64,000 nucleotides of DNA from Desmodesmus armatus (Eukaryota > Chlorophyta > Chlorophyceae > Sphaeropleales > Scenedesmaceae), in NCBI GenBank assembly GCA_007449985.2, contig VIIQ02000141.1:147290-211289 (forward strand), in the 5' to 3' direction. Positions 12,324 to 26,400 of the stretch are shown here, in pieces (the stretch's first letter is position 1; every line of letters begins with the position of its first letter). Made by a program: the position numbers and the translations under genes. The notes below the pieces were generated by a model. The model ran no database searches and was not told the DNA's origin. It saw nothing but the letters and a program-made list of their open reading frames with translations.

Positions 12324-12724
12324 GTTCTGTGACTATGAGAGGGATGTTGATGGCCCAGCTGCCGTCACACCAGCAGAAGCAGCAGCCGCAACGACGATAT
12401 CAGGTCCGAATGGGGCGCAGACGGTAGACCAAGCGCTGATAAGTGTGAAGCAGCTACAGTGTTGGTTGTGAAATGTGCGTAGACAAAGCATCTTATAAAC
12501 AATGACTCATGGCCGTAACTGCCGATCTAACGAGACCTCACATTCATCCAGGGCACAGTATGCGCTCCCCGACAGTGCTCACGCTGTCTTTGAAACCTTT
12601 GTTACACCGATGTGCAGCGTTTGTGCTGCACTCTGGCTTACACACTGACATGAGATGGATCTGCAGTGAGCAGTGAGCAGCTCCCTGAGCTCACCTGCCA
12701 TCAGGGCAGGGCAGCCTCAGCACT
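12324..12724. promoter_or_regulatory. Shared divergent promoter region of TSR2 and TAF1
   Basis: About 400 bases separate the TSR2 ATG (minus) from the TAF1 ATG (plus). Both promoters and 5' UTRs must lie here unless they overlap the genes. I see no clear TATA box. Bidirectional use is inferred from layout only. Confidence 0.45.
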
Positions 12725-14376
12725 ATGAGTGACTCAGATAGTGATGGGGGTCCCGGGTTGGATGACTTCATGTGGGGCAACCTGGGGGAGGGGGACCGCC
12801 TGGAGGTCGACTACATGCCCCAGGTACAGCAGCGAGCTGCTTGCAGTGATGCTGTCCGCCAGCATAGCGGATGGCTGCATTGGTTCTTGGGCTACCTTTC
12901 TTAGCCAGTCCTAGGACACCTAGGCTGCTCGACCTGTCCCTCATGTCAGGGCCTGCGTTGGAGCAGACAGCAGCTGTTGCTGCTGCTCCTGTCCGCATCA
13001 TCGACAAGCGCCCATCAAACCCTCAATGCCGTGAAACCTTTGGTGATTTGTTTACAAGTGCCCTCGCTGCGTTGCATGCTGCTCCTGCCCTTGCTGCTTG
13101 ATGCTCGCCATGGCCGCTGCTGCAGGATGCTGTTGGTGCGCTGAAAGCTGTGGCCAACCAGACGCAGCTTGGGGCAGTACTGCGGGTGAGCCATGGTCAA
13201 GCAGCTGCTAGTCTTATTGTGTGACCCCATGGGGAACAATGTTTGATACCAGTCCACTTGGCTAGGAAAGCATTCCTGCTGCTGCTGTTCCCGTGGATGA
13301 TGATGCAGCAGGAGCTGCTCCATCAGCTTGACAGAGGCAGCCTTTGCAAGGCAACCATACAGCACAGACTTGCAAGTGAATTCCAACTTCCTCCCGGCTG
13401 TGACTTCCTATTGTATTGTCGCTGATGGGTATCCAAGTATGAAATGGCCTCGCCTGCATGAAGGCTTTCCTGCATCTGCATCTGCTGCCGCCCTTATGCC
13501 TGCAGCATGAGGTCAAGGATGGCGCAGGCAGCTCAGCAGCAGCAGGCAGTGCAGCTGGTGCAGGGCACAACCGTGTCGAGTACATGGATGAGCCCACACT
13601 GCCTGAGGACCTGGAAGATGATGAGTTTCCTGTGCTGCAGCCTGCAGCAGCACCACCAGCAGCAAGGTGTGTGAGGGCGGGTTCTACACAGCCATAGGAA
13701 GCCCCTGATCTCAGACTGCTTGCCTTGTTAGCAGCAGCTTCATTTCACCTGTGGGTTGGCACCTTGAAAGCTGCACAATAATTCTCATTGTGCTGACCCG
13801 TCCTTTGAGATTCAGCATTGAGGCTTGGGGTTGGCTTGCAACCCTGCTGGCGGAGGTGCTATGAGGCAACAGTAACAGTAAGGCGGAGGTGCGGCGGAGG
13901 TGCTAACAGGCAACAGGCAACAGGCGGAGGTGCTAACAGGCAACAGTAACCCTGCTTGAATAGGTGTGTGGAGCTTGTGCCCTCCAGACCCACAACCTGT
14001 GACCAGGTTGCATGTCTGTGTTACCGACTTTCCTATGCTGCCACCCATGCAGGCCGGCGCAGTTGGCAGCAGCAGCATATGGGCAGCGGGCGGCAGGAGA
14101 GGATGATTATGACGACGATGATGAGGAACCTGCAGCAGCAGGTGCAGCAGCAGCAGCAGCCATCAGCATACCAGCACATTTGCAGGCACAGCAGCTGCAA
14201 GCTCAGCACCTGCAGGCTCAGCAGCTGCAGGCCCAGCTGCTGCAGCAGCAACAAGTTGCTGCTCTGCAGCTGCCCGCTGGTGTTGGAGCCGCCCTGCAGC
14301 AGCAGTATGCAGGCCTACAGCAGCAGCAGCTGCTGCACCCAGCAGCACTCGCAGCCGCTGCGCAGCTGCCCCTGCC

Positions 14377-14407
<31 letters not shown>

Positions 14408-17400
14408 GTTCAGCAGCCAGTGGTACGGCGGCCGCAGCTAACACCAGAGCAGGAGCGGCTGCGGGCGCTGAACAGGGCGACTCCTGCGCAGGAGGCTGAG
14501 CAGGAGGCACTGTCCTTCAGGTGCGTGCATCTTGAATGCGGAGTTGGGTCTGTTGAGCAGTGCAAAGGGCACAGGCAAATTGTCCCTGAGCTGAGTTGAA
14601 CTAGTGGTGTGTGAGTACTTGCACCAGCTGCTAGTTAGTACAGGCACGAATGCAGCCCGGGTGACAAGTGCTCAGCACAGTGACAAGGCTGACCACTTTC
14701 TGATGTAATTGTGATTGTGTGTTCTCCCACACCAGGTACCTGGACCTGGATCAGCTTGGTGAGGACATTGTGCACTTCTCTGAGCTGTACGTGCCCACTG
14801 ACAACCAGATCAAGGTGAGGGAGGGATGAAGGGCGGCTAGGACTTGTTGGCAGCTGACTGCACTGCCAGGGCAGAAGTGATGGTGCTAAAGTAGTATCAT
14901 CACCATACAACACGGTGGCAGTGTGATAGTTCACTCATTCAGCTGAGGTGCCCTCAGTGTGTCTGTCGGCCGTGTGTCAGCTTGACATGCCCTGGGCCCT
15001 CAACAAAGCTGTTGACCACCCTAAGCACCTGCCTGCCGGCTTCGCTTTGCTTTTTGCGCCTGTGCATATGCTTGCCTGCAGAACGCGTACCTTCAGTCCT
15101 TTGCGCGGGTGCCACCCTCAGACAAGCAGCACCAGGACCAACCCTGGGAGCGTGCACGGCAACGTGCTGACGCCATGCTCAACAGGTGCGGTTGGTCTGA
15201 CCCTGTTGGTATATTGCACCACAGCTTGTACAGTTTGACTGTAAGAGATGACCTGTTTGGCGATGGGTGTTTTCACATTCATTGAGCCAAGGTCTGTGAT
15301 AACAACTGAGAGCCACAACCCACACAAAATTGCGACTGTACTCTGCTGTACCTGTATTGGTTGTACCAGGCACTACCAGCAGAAGGCCCTGCAGCAGCCT
15401 GGTGCTGATGCTGACGTGGCGGATGATGACACTGAGAAGTTCCATAGGGGTGACACTGCTGTTGCAGCTGCTGAGGGCAACGTGGTGCAGCTGGGGCTGC
15501 AGAACATACGGCTGGAGGTGGTGGAGGAACTGAGTGAGGCAGAGGAGGAGCTCTTTGCATCAGACCCACAGGGTGAGTGGGTGCTGGCAGTGAGTGGATG
15601 GGGAATAAGGCTTGCTCTTGTGTTATAGCAGGGTTTGTGTGCATCAAGGCTGATCCAGCACACCAGTGCATGATTTAACACTGCAATAGACAGTGTTGCC
15701 CTCCTTCATTCGCTTGTACAGATGTCAATATGGTGTTGATGTTTTCTTATCTTATGTGTATGTGCTGTCTTATTGCGATGTGCAGGTTTGGGCAGGGCCA
15801 TGCTGCAGGCAGCTCGGCTGAATGCTGCTCGCGCAGCTGCCAAGGCAGCAGCTGCAGCTGTGAAGGCCGCACAAGCCAAGGCAGCGGCCACAGCAGGTGA
15901 CACAGACGCTGCTGCAGAGGCAGCAGCTGAAGCAGCAGCAGCAGAGGAGGCAGCAGCTAGTGCCAGGCTGCAGGGCGTCACAGCTGGCATGCAGGGTTTA
16001 GGGCTCAAGGGCCTGGCAGTAAACCCTCACGCCCTGGACGCGCTTCAAGCTGACATCCTGCCTGACTGGGAGCAGGAAGTCTTCTGGGGTTCCAGCACAG
16101 CCCCACCTCCTCTGCCTAATCAGCAGCTGCTACCCAGTGCAGCTCTGGCCAGCCTGCAGCAGCAGCAGCAGCAGGCGCTTGCCTTGGTGCAGCAGGCTAC
16201 ACAGCAGCAGGGGATGCCGTCCGCAGGCTCACTGGGACTGCCAGGCATGCCATCCATGGCCCTACCAGGTATGTCCACTGCCATGTCTGGCCTGCCGCCT
16301 GCAGGCCAGGGCATAGGGTTACCCTCAGCACACACTGGCTTGCCAGGAGGCTCCTTTACTGCAGCAGGGCCGGTTTTGGCTGGGTCGATGCTGCCAGGTG
16401 CTTCAGGCTCTCTGCTGAGCCAGGGTACTGGTGCTGCCGATGCCATGGGCCAGTGGGGCGGCATTGGCATGGGCCAGCTAGACCCTGCGGCAGCTGCAGC
16501 AATGCCGGATCCTGCGGCCGCAGCAGCGGCTGCTGCGCCAATGGGTGAGGGTGGCGGAGAGCAGGGCAGGGGGCCAGCGAGGGGTAAAGGGGCACGGTTA
16601 GGCAAGCCTCGGAGGCCACTGCCAGCTGCTCTTGCTGAGCTGAAGCTGCACAGACAGATGCTGCGGCTGATGCCATCCATAGCCGCCGCGGCAGCGACCC
16701 AAGCCGCCGCAGAGGCCGTTGACGCTGCGGCGGCGGCTGCGGCGGCTGCAGCCGCCAGTGGGGACCGTGCTGCGGCGGCTGCGCTGCCGCAGAGGTGGGG
16801 CGGCGGCTCGCAGACGGGGTCAAAGGCAGGGACGGCATCTGCGGAGGCAGCGGCGGCAGCAGACCAGCTGAAGCTGATGCACGTGGGGGAGCTTCTGCAG
16901 CGAGACCTGAAGCCAGTACTACCGGACGATGACGACTGGATGAATGACATCGTCTGGGATGCAGAAGATGCGGCCAGTACAGCTGCCGGCAGCATGCTGC
17001 AGCAGCAGCAGCAGCTAGCGCGGACGGTGCCGTCCCTTGGTGCAGCAGGGGCGTCGCTTGCTGAGCAGCAGCAGGCGCTGGTGCTGCGACAGCAGGGGGT
17101 TGGGGGGCGTACTGCTGTGCTGTGGGACCTGAACGATCCTTACATGGTGTTTGAGGCGGCCAGCACGCAGCCCTACATCCATGCCAGCGCCATGATGCAC
17201 CCGGTGCCTGTGCAGGTGAGGGTATGTGTGTGCATGACGGGGTTTTGGCCAGCAATGGTTTTGGGGCGTGGACAATTTGTGGCAGTGCAGCTTGAGTGCG
17301 CTGATACTAGTACGGACCCAGCACGGTTGCCCTACTTAGGTAGTCTGTTGGCCAACCACCGCACTGTCCCTCTTTCGCATCGCCTGTGTGTGTTTTTGCA

Positions 17401-20400
17401 ATGCATCTGGCCTTTACCAGACATAGCGTGACAAATGGGTTTGTGGTGTGTGTGGTACTGGTCTGCTGCAGGCTGCTGCGCCTGTGCCGCCCCACCTGGC
17501 GACCGAGAAGGACCCCCTGCTGCGGCAGCTGGCCCCCCTGCACATCTCACGGGACTACCTCTACCAAGCTACTGAGCGCACATCTGGCCGTGCAGTGACA
17601 ACAGGTGAGCTGGGGCAGCAGCCCGCCGCAGTGCACATTGATGACTTTGTTATCCACGTCGCAATGTGGCTTACGCTTTCCTCTTGCAGGCCGCTGTAAC
17701 CGTGTTCGAACGGCGATGCACCATGCCGGTTGCCGTGGCAGACATGCAGCTGGCTACGGCACTCACACATCAGCTGCTTATGTGGGTGAAGATTGAGCCT
17801 GATTCTCCAGGATAAGCCTGTCCTTGTCCCCTTGGCTCGTGTTGACAGCACTGTAGCGTTTGGTTGCGTACTATGCAATCACATGCTACAGTGCTGGCAA
17901 GTTGAGCCACCAGGATGGAAGTTCCATGTTTGGGGAAGCAGTTTCAAACCCACCCATCAACATCCAGTCAGAAGCTCCCAGTCGAGGCAAGAGCCAACCT
18001 TGTGTGTATATGACATTGCAGGACGACACAGCACGTTGGCAATCTCGCTGGCCACAGTGCCGGTGTTCCCCAAGGATGCCATGACCATGTTCTGGCACAG
18101 GCCCAAAAGGTTAGCGCTGGACATGCGCATGCACATACACACATGACTAGTTGCAAGTCATGTCCCAACACACCTCAGCACACATCATTCTGCAAGTGCT
18201 GTTGCTCAGTCCAGCAGGGCCGGTGATTGCATGTCCGTGCTTGCGCAGCATGTGCCGTTGAGTCGCCGCTGGATGTCCCATACGGCCTGTCCGGTGTATT
18301 ACATCGCCAGGCGTGGAAGGTCGCTGTAGGCATGCTCCCACAAGCCTCAGGATAATGCTGATCGCCTGTCACACCTGCAGCTGCGTGTGTCTCCTGCTGT
18401 GTTGGTGTCTTGTACCTGCAGCTTCTGGTCTGCGGCACACTTCCTGTACTGCTTGGAGGAGCGGCGGCGGAACAATGAGGAGAAGATGATGCGTAACCCA
18501 GACTGGTTCCCTGAGAGCGATTCGCTCAAGTTTGAGCCTGTGAGTATGCAGGGAATCACAAAAATGGGAGGGTTGTGTGGTGCGGCGAGGGGTGCTGCTG
18601 ACAGCGTTCAGCTGGCGGCCGTGCCCAACTTGGTGGGATGGCATGTGCACTGACAGGTATAAGACAGTCGCTGGATCTCTCGCAGTGGCAGGACTCCCAA
18701 GTGTACACAATTGCAGCTTGAGCGGGTTTATCCAAAGTTCACCCCAAAATGAACAGTGTATGTGCTATGCTGTGCCGCTTCGTCTGTCCTGTGCACGTGA
18801 CAGGTTGGGCTGAATCTGCGCAAAGGCAACACAGGGACAGTTGCTACCGGAACAACCCGCTTCAGGGAAGTATGGGAGGTGCGTCGCTATGGCAGTTGGT
18901 CTCATATGCTGGGCAGCAATCCCAGGTCGCCCCGGCACTACCAATCACTTGCGGTGTGCTGGCACCCAACCAGCTACCTCATCAGCATGGGTGGGCCTCA
19001 TGTTGCCGGTGGCATGATGATTTGTTACCCGCAAATGCATTGTATCCATTGTGACCCTTGAAGACGTGAACATGTTCGCCCGGGAGGCAATGGGGGAGCA
19101 AGCTTCATGACCGCAAGCTCTTTTCTGATTCTGCAATCAGTCTGGTGCTGCTTGCAGCGGTGTGGCCGTACTGCACTGGCCCGGTCTGTGCTGTACTGTA
19201 GAGTACTGCACAGTACTCTTTGGTACTGCACTGTGTTATCTTGACTGTGATTTTGCTTGTTGTACTGCTGCTGCAGTTCATCAAGGGGCAGCGGAACTTC
19301 AAGGATGCCTTCAGCGTTGAAACCCCTCTGATGAGGAGCTTTGGCCCTGGCTACAACTTTGCTGCTGTGGACCACATGTGGATGGGCAGCTGGCTGACAG
19401 ACCAGGCAAAGTGAGAACGGAAAGATGCTGCGTATGCTTTTGGGCCTGATGTTTGCCTCCTGTTGAACACTCGCTTGACGGTTCAACAGTGCTTGTGAAG
19501 CCAATGGGTTGTGGAATGCCGCATGCAGGGGAGTGTGCCTTGTTTTCCCTGATATTGAACACTACCAAAGCAGGTTTCAAGCCCAGTTACGTTACGGCAG
19601 GAGTCATCCAGCAGGTGTTGTGTCTGGTGCACATTGTGGAGTCTCTGCTGAGTTGGCTGTCTGGCATGTGTTTGTGTGCTGCAGGAGCCTGGCTGAGCTG
19701 GGTTTCAGGCACGGCATCAATTATGTCATCCCGGTGTGGACCCTGCTGGCCCCCCTCAGGACCAAGGAGGTGGCAGTGCTGCAGCCACCCAATGTGCCCT
19801 GCAGGTGCGCATGGCGGTGGACATAATGATTATGTGGAAGGAAATACGTTGCAATTGGGTCAGCATGGCTGTGGATGTGTTCATGGGAAAGGAAACACAT
19901 CAGGCTGGGGTCAGCACGGGCTGGGGTCAGCATGGGCTTCGGTAATTACGCCGTCTTTGGAAGCTGACTGGGTCTGTGTGGTGGGTCGTGCTGACATGCT
20001 TTGGGTTAGTGCTGCCTGATTCTGCGTGTAAAGACATGCTTGCCTGTCAGAAAATCTCAGCACCAGGTTGCAGCTGGTTGCTGTTGCGCTTCTCTCCTTG
20101 ATTGCTTCCAAATGCGTAGCGTCCATGTGCTGATCCTGCCCTGCGCTGCCGCCAGGCCTCCCGCTGCCCTGAAGAACATCAAGGCGCTGAGTGCGTCCAC
20201 ACCGGGCCATGTGCTGCTGCTGGAGTACCTGGAGGAGCGGCCCCTCATGATGCTGCAGACAGGAATGGGCATGCGGCTCACGACATACTACAGGTATTGC
20301 ACTCAGTAGGGGGGTTGGTTATAACGCATGTGTTGGCAGTGTGCAGAGGGGGTGTCAACCATGAACATTGACACACCTGTGCAAACCTGTCTAGTACCCT

Positions 20401-23400
20401 GTGGTTGCAGCTGCTGCAGTTGCAAACGGGAGGACTTTGGCAGCATCAGAGGTTGTGAGGGGTGCCATTGTTGATTTGCCCGGCACTCAGTTTGGGTACA
20501 AGCACGTGGTGGTATCTATTCAGTGTGGTGATTTTACGCACTGTTGGAACAGCACCTTGGACACCTGCTCAACACTTTGCAAGACTGGAGCTGTGCACTC
20601 AATGTTCTCCTGCCATGGGTTGGTTGCCCTGCAGGCGCCGGAATGACAGCGACATGCACTACCAGGCCTTGCAGGCTGAGTACAGCGAGGGGCTGCTGCA
20701 GCGGCAGGTGAGCATGCCGGCCGCGCCTGTTGCTGTGCAGGCTGTGCGATTGTAGTATTGGAGTGCCACTTTCCGAATTGAGAACAGCACTGACTCACCA
20801 TGCTTACATACTACAGAAGTACCGGTACCTGCACCTGAGGTACCTGCACATGCAGCCTGTGTTGTTTGTTCAACAACGGTTGAAGTATCGGCGGCCCTGG
20901 CTTTGACCGCAGCCCTACCCACAATTTGGACCGGGGGTGCCTGTCGTCTGATTTGAAGACAAGTGTTGCAGGTGGGGGTGGTGAACGAATACGTCTTGGC
21001 GTTCTGGTTTGCTGCACTGACGACCTGTGTGTGCACTGTGATTGACGCATACATCCCTCTGCAGGCACTGCCACTGACGAGCACTGATGGCTTTGAGTCC
21101 CGTCCTCCGTGGATGGTGGGCACTGCGCAGCTCCTGACCCCGGACGACCCCTCACCCTTCTACGAGCTGGCGCCCATCCCACCTGGGGAGATGCAGTTTG
21201 CTGTGGACACGCCATGCTTCAGGTCTGTGGTCCTGTGGTCTTTCTTGCCCAGCCCAGCTGCACATGCGATCGCTTGATGCTGCATGTGCTACTGTGCAGC
21301 CCGTGGTGGGCAACTGGGTCTTTTTCTCTGTCGCCAGTGCCAACCCTACCACACTCCTCTCCCTGTAGCCCACAATGGGGCCAGTCACAATCATGCAGGT
21401 GCTGTATCGATCGGCTGCACACTCAGCAGCGCCACTCTGGGTCAAGCATCTCCTGCAGGCACCGAACTTGTCTTGCAGCGCACTGACATATGTGGACTCC
21501 GAGGGGCTTTGCAACCAACGCCGTCCTTAACCCAGTAATTGGACACAAATAGTTTCAGTTACAGTTTACTTGGTAATTGGACACAAAGCCTGGACTTGAC
21601 AACACCCACCCTGGTCTGTTCACCTCGTGCAGGGCTCCAGCTGTGCCCCATGTGGCATCCTACACTGACTTCATGTTGGTGCGCATGCAAGCCGGCAACA
21701 TTGCTCTCAGGGAGATCACGGGGTGTGTGGCAGTGGGGCAGCAGCACCCCAGCGTGCCCATCTGGGCGCCAGGGTCAGAGCAGGCGGTGGCGTACGAGAG
21801 AGCGCGCTTCAAGGTATGCACTCATCCTTTCCAATGCAGGCGTGCAATGTAGAACAGTATAGGCAGCAGGATATGTGTCTGCCCTGACCGGTCAGCTTCA
21901 GACCAAAACCACTGGCTGGGACTTTTGTAAGAGGTGGAGCACAAACATGACCCATGCAGGTCTGCTGAGTTGTGCTGCCATAGGCAGCAACAGGAAGCAC
22001 AGGTGCTGTGGCTTTGTCACAGAGTGTCTTTACTTTGCGCCAGGCCTGTCCTTGCTGGCAGCGCATCATTTCTGTGCCAATCTTTGGATGCAATGTCTGC
22101 TGTGGTGCATGTTGCAGGTGTGGGTGATCAGGACGCTGCGCACACGTGCTGACAGGCCGGCGGTGAAGGCCGGCAAGGACATCCCCAGTGTGTCCCTGCA
22201 GGAGATGCAGGCACCTACAGCCTTTGTCCAAATGAGCATTGGGCGCGACCCCAACGAGCTCATACGCCTGCTGCGGGAGGAGTGAGTCCCATGTTGCTGG
22301 GTTGCAGGCTGCTCGTTGCCGTGATCGACCCAGTTGTTGGACACACAACCCTGGACTTTCCACCACCCTCCCTGGGCTGTTGGGGAGCAGGGACACCTGG
22401 TCCAGATGCATAGGCTAGGACCATGTAGATGTTTGGACCTGCCCCAGATGCAGACGCTGGGACCCTGCATATGCAAAGATTAGATGCGTGAACCTGCAGG
22501 TGCTTGAATGCTGACTGGCAATGCCTCATTTTGACAGCTGATGTCTGCAGGGGGTCAGTGGAGTCAAATCTGTTGTGGGTTGTGCCAGCCCTGTCAGCAT
22601 TGCACTGTTTGCCGCAATGACTTTATCACAGTATGTCACTATAGGATGGTGAGATGGGTGTGTCAGCACCTCGTGCCTGCGCATTGTGCCCAACGCAGGT
22701 GCCAGTGCATCCCGGTCCCTGACAAGCCAGGCCACTGGACGTTCATGCCCAATGCCAAGCTGCCAAACGACCAGGACCTCAAGAAGATGGTGAGGGCCTA
22801 GCAGCCACACCCTGCAGTTGCACTTGTAGCTGCCGTTTGCTGGCCTACCAGCTTTGTTTGATTCTCAGGATGCCACAGGGTGCAGTTGCAGCTGCTGCTG
22901 TTGCTGCACCACCAACAACCTCAAGCAGGGATTTGGACAGACTGTGTGTGTGTCCGCTGAGCAGTGCACCACCATGAAGCAGTGGCAACTCTTTGGGCCT
23001 GCATCAGTACACAGGAGATGCAGCTGGGTGACTCATGCTTGATGCGTCGCCATCACCCCATGGTCCTCTTTGCCACCCTACAATGTCTTTGCTGGCCTTT
23101 CCTGAGCCATGTCACAGTAACAGTCATGCCCTGTGCTGTGCTGTGCTGTGCTGTGTCTTTTCCAGGTGACTCCTGACCAGGCAGTTCAATATGAGGCACT
23201 GCTGGCTGGGCTGGGGCAGCGGGACACCTGGCACATCAACGCAAATGCTGACATGATCGTGAAGCAGCTGTCTGAGCTGCCGGCTGGCCCTGCCACAACG
23301 CTGCGCCTGGTGCTGGACATGCTGCTGCCTGACACAGCTGGACGGCAGGCTGCTGCAGCCATTGAGCAGTGTGTGCTGGTGAGGACTTCGGTCACTGCAC

Positions 23401-26400
23401 TGAAATTGAGCAGACACCTTTTGGCAGATACTAACAAGCCAGGCTGTGTTATGACGGCTGCTTTACAGTTTGCGTATGGCTGGCACAGTCCGTCCCAGCA
23501 GGACAAGTGTTTGCGCTGAGTACAGTGTTGCCCGTGCTTACTGATGTGGTGCCTGCCGATTTGCAGAACACCCCCTGGGCCCAGTCGGCCGCTTACCAGG
23601 CATCACTAGTGCAGGATGTGCGCAACCCTGCAGCCCTGACGCTGGTGGGCCGGGGCGACCCCACCGGGCGGGGCAGGGGCTTTGCGTTTGTGCGCGACGA
23701 CCCGAAGCGTGCAAAGGAGGAGGCGGCGCCACCACCAGGAGTGCAGGCCGCAGCCGATGGCACCATCACAGGTTGGCTATTGTACAGGATGTGTTGTACT
23801 TACCATGCGTGACAGCTCATATGCATGTGAGTCGGTTCCTTGCCCCTACAGCTTGCATGCATCTGTGTGTCTCAGCCAGCACTGCTTATGTGCCTTGTGA
23901 GCGGCAGCTGTTCGTATACACCGTGGTTCAAGGTGGTGCAGGTGCTGACTGTCACGATCTCTCACTGGTTTGGTTTCTGTGCGCAGGGACGGGTGCAGAC
24001 CTGCGCCGCCTCAGCCACAAGCGTGCTGGTGAGATCCTGGAGACCAAGTTTGGCATGGACCCCTCGGTGGTTGCAGGCATAGCTCGCTGGGACAGGATCG
24101 ACACGATCAGGAGGTACGTTGAGTGCCGGTGACTTCACTCCGCATGGTGAAGTTCATTCGGTGTTGTGAAGGAAGCACGCAGTGTTTGAAGCAAGATATC
24201 AGTCTGTTGTCATGTCAAGGAGATCACTAATGCTTGGCTTTGTGTCATGCATGCAGGGCTGTGCGTGACCCCGCAAATGCGGCACTGGTCAACTTGGATC
24301 CCGAGCTGCAGCAGTGGGTGCGCAACATCAAGATGAGTGCTGAGGACATGCGGAGCAAGATGCGCAACACTGCGGCACCCATCTTCGCCAAGCAGGTGGG
24401 GCTCTTGCGGAGGCGAGGATGTCTTTCTTTGCTGATTGGTTCTCCACCGGTCTGGATACTGTCTTTCTCAATTCATGCAGGCATACGTGCAGTCTGAAAG
24501 TGTGTGTCTAGCGCCTAGGAAGGTATAATGATGCTTTACTATGCTGTACACTTTGGTGTTGACCCACACGTCGGAAGTACAGCTCTGATTGCCAGATGTG
24601 GGTTGTTTTGTGCTGCTGACATGCAGATGAATGCGCTGCTAGAGCCCTGGGACGACGGTGCAGAGTCAGCAGACCTCACATGGGGCCTGCCGCAGCAGCT
24701 GGCTGCAGCAGTGGCGGCAGACGCCGAGGCCGACACCGCCACATCAGACATGCGAGCAGCAGCAGCTGAGAAGCTGCAGGCAGCAAAGGACAGCATGGAT
24801 GCAGCAGCTATCGCTGCAGCCACAGAAGCATACAACAAGGCTTCGGAGCAGCTGGCTCTGCCGCTGGGCTCTGGGCTGTGCTGGGGACCGGCAAAGTCAC
24901 TTGAGCTGCCGCCAATGCACAGGGGCACCACGGTAAGTTGCTCTGCTTGAATGGACAGTGACAATGTTTTCGCAACAACACCTGCATCTTTAGGGTGTAG
25001 GGTTCAGGCCCACGCCCTAAAGCCAAATCAGGCTTTCAATCCAAACCTCCTGCAGTATAGATGTCGTGGGTGGATCAGAGCCATGCATGGCATGCTGGGC
25101 CAGCTGTCATTCCTGGCGTTGATGTGTTGTGGTGATGCAGGCCGCCAGCAGAAGCCTGCCTAGGGGGCACAAGCCAGTCCCTGGCGAGCGCCGCATCAGG
25201 CGTGTCATCAAGTACTGCACAGGTGAACAGGCATGGGGTCAGTTCACTCCTTGTCAGCAGCGCCGCCGTGTGTGTGGTGAGGTTGATCAATGTCACATAT
25301 GGCAAAACTGGCCACTGCTAAGGCTGCCCAGGCAAACAGCTTACGACTCAGTATGGTCAGCACCACCATGCCCTGAGCACTTGGCACACTTGGCTTCCAA
25401 TCCAATTCATGTTGCGGCTACCGGATCAGCTTGTTGTGCTGTGGTGTCTTTGATTGTGGCTGCAGGCAACCAGAGCTTTGTGACGCGCATCATGTACATC
25501 TACAGCAGGGAGGAGATGGCGGCACTCAACGCGCTCTACAAGTCAGGGGACGGCTTTGGCTCCAGGAACATCATGCCGCCAGCAGGTGGGGCCACATGCA
25601 AGGAGGTGGCTGGGCTGCTGCATGGATGTCCCTGCATGGTGGTTGTTTGCAGAACCAGGCTGGACAAGCAGCATGATTGCGCGTGGCAGTCGCAGTACCT
25701 GAGCCGCTGCGGTGTTGTTGTGTGTACTTCTAATTGTTTGGTTGTACGCTTGCACAGGTTGGCTGCTCATGTTTTCTTGTTGCACTTCTGCTGACCCCCC
25801 CCCCCCCCATGCAGACAAGAAGTCAAAGTACAGCCGCAACGTGCCGCTGGGGCAGCCATTCCAGGACTGGTGGCCTAACCCCGAGGTCGACCTCCCACCG
25901 CTGCCAGCAGCAGAACAGGCCCCCGCAGCCGCTGCAGCCGCCGCTGCCGCAGGCGGGGCGTCCGGGGGTGCTGCCAACCCAGCCTACTGGGCCGACCCCG
26001 GCACGCAAGCCGCCGCAGGGTATGCGGCTTACGCCCCAGCGCAGGATGCTATGGCGTGGGCGCCAGCGCAGCCGGCAATGCAGGCGGCTCCGGCGCGGGC
26101 GCCGAAGATGAGTAAGAAGCAGCTGCAGAAGCTGAAGGAGCTTGAGCGGAAGAAGGCGCAGGCGGCTGTGAGGAAGGGGGCCAAGAAGCGGCGGCGGGGT
26201 GATGATTACGAGTTCAGTGAAGATGATGACGATGACTTTGAGGTGTGTGGAGGGGTTCTTTGGGTTGTGGGTGGACTGGGTGATGGGTCGTGTGATGAGT
26301 GACTGAGGGTGCTATAGTGACTCTGAGGTGCTGGTGGGGTTGGGGATGGGGGGGCTATTTCATGGGTTGGGTTGGAGAAGACTTCAGTGATAGATTACAT

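Noticed and set aside
15770..17255. Long antisense and alternate-frame ORFs (about 290-300 codons) opposite the large TAF1 exon
   Set aside because: They arise from GCA/GCT/CAG repeats that stay open in all frames. They show only Ala/Ser/Cys or Arg/Pro runs and no family similarity, while the sense frame carries TAF1 motifs.
17690..17815. A further TAF1 exon between 17604 and 18022 (GRCNRVRTAMHH or VFERRCTMPVAV frames)
   Set aside because: Direct splicing 17604 to 18022 restores phase and yields RHSTLAISLATVPVFPK...FWHRPK, which fits the TAF1 HRP motif, whereas the candidate exon lacks a suitable donor phase.
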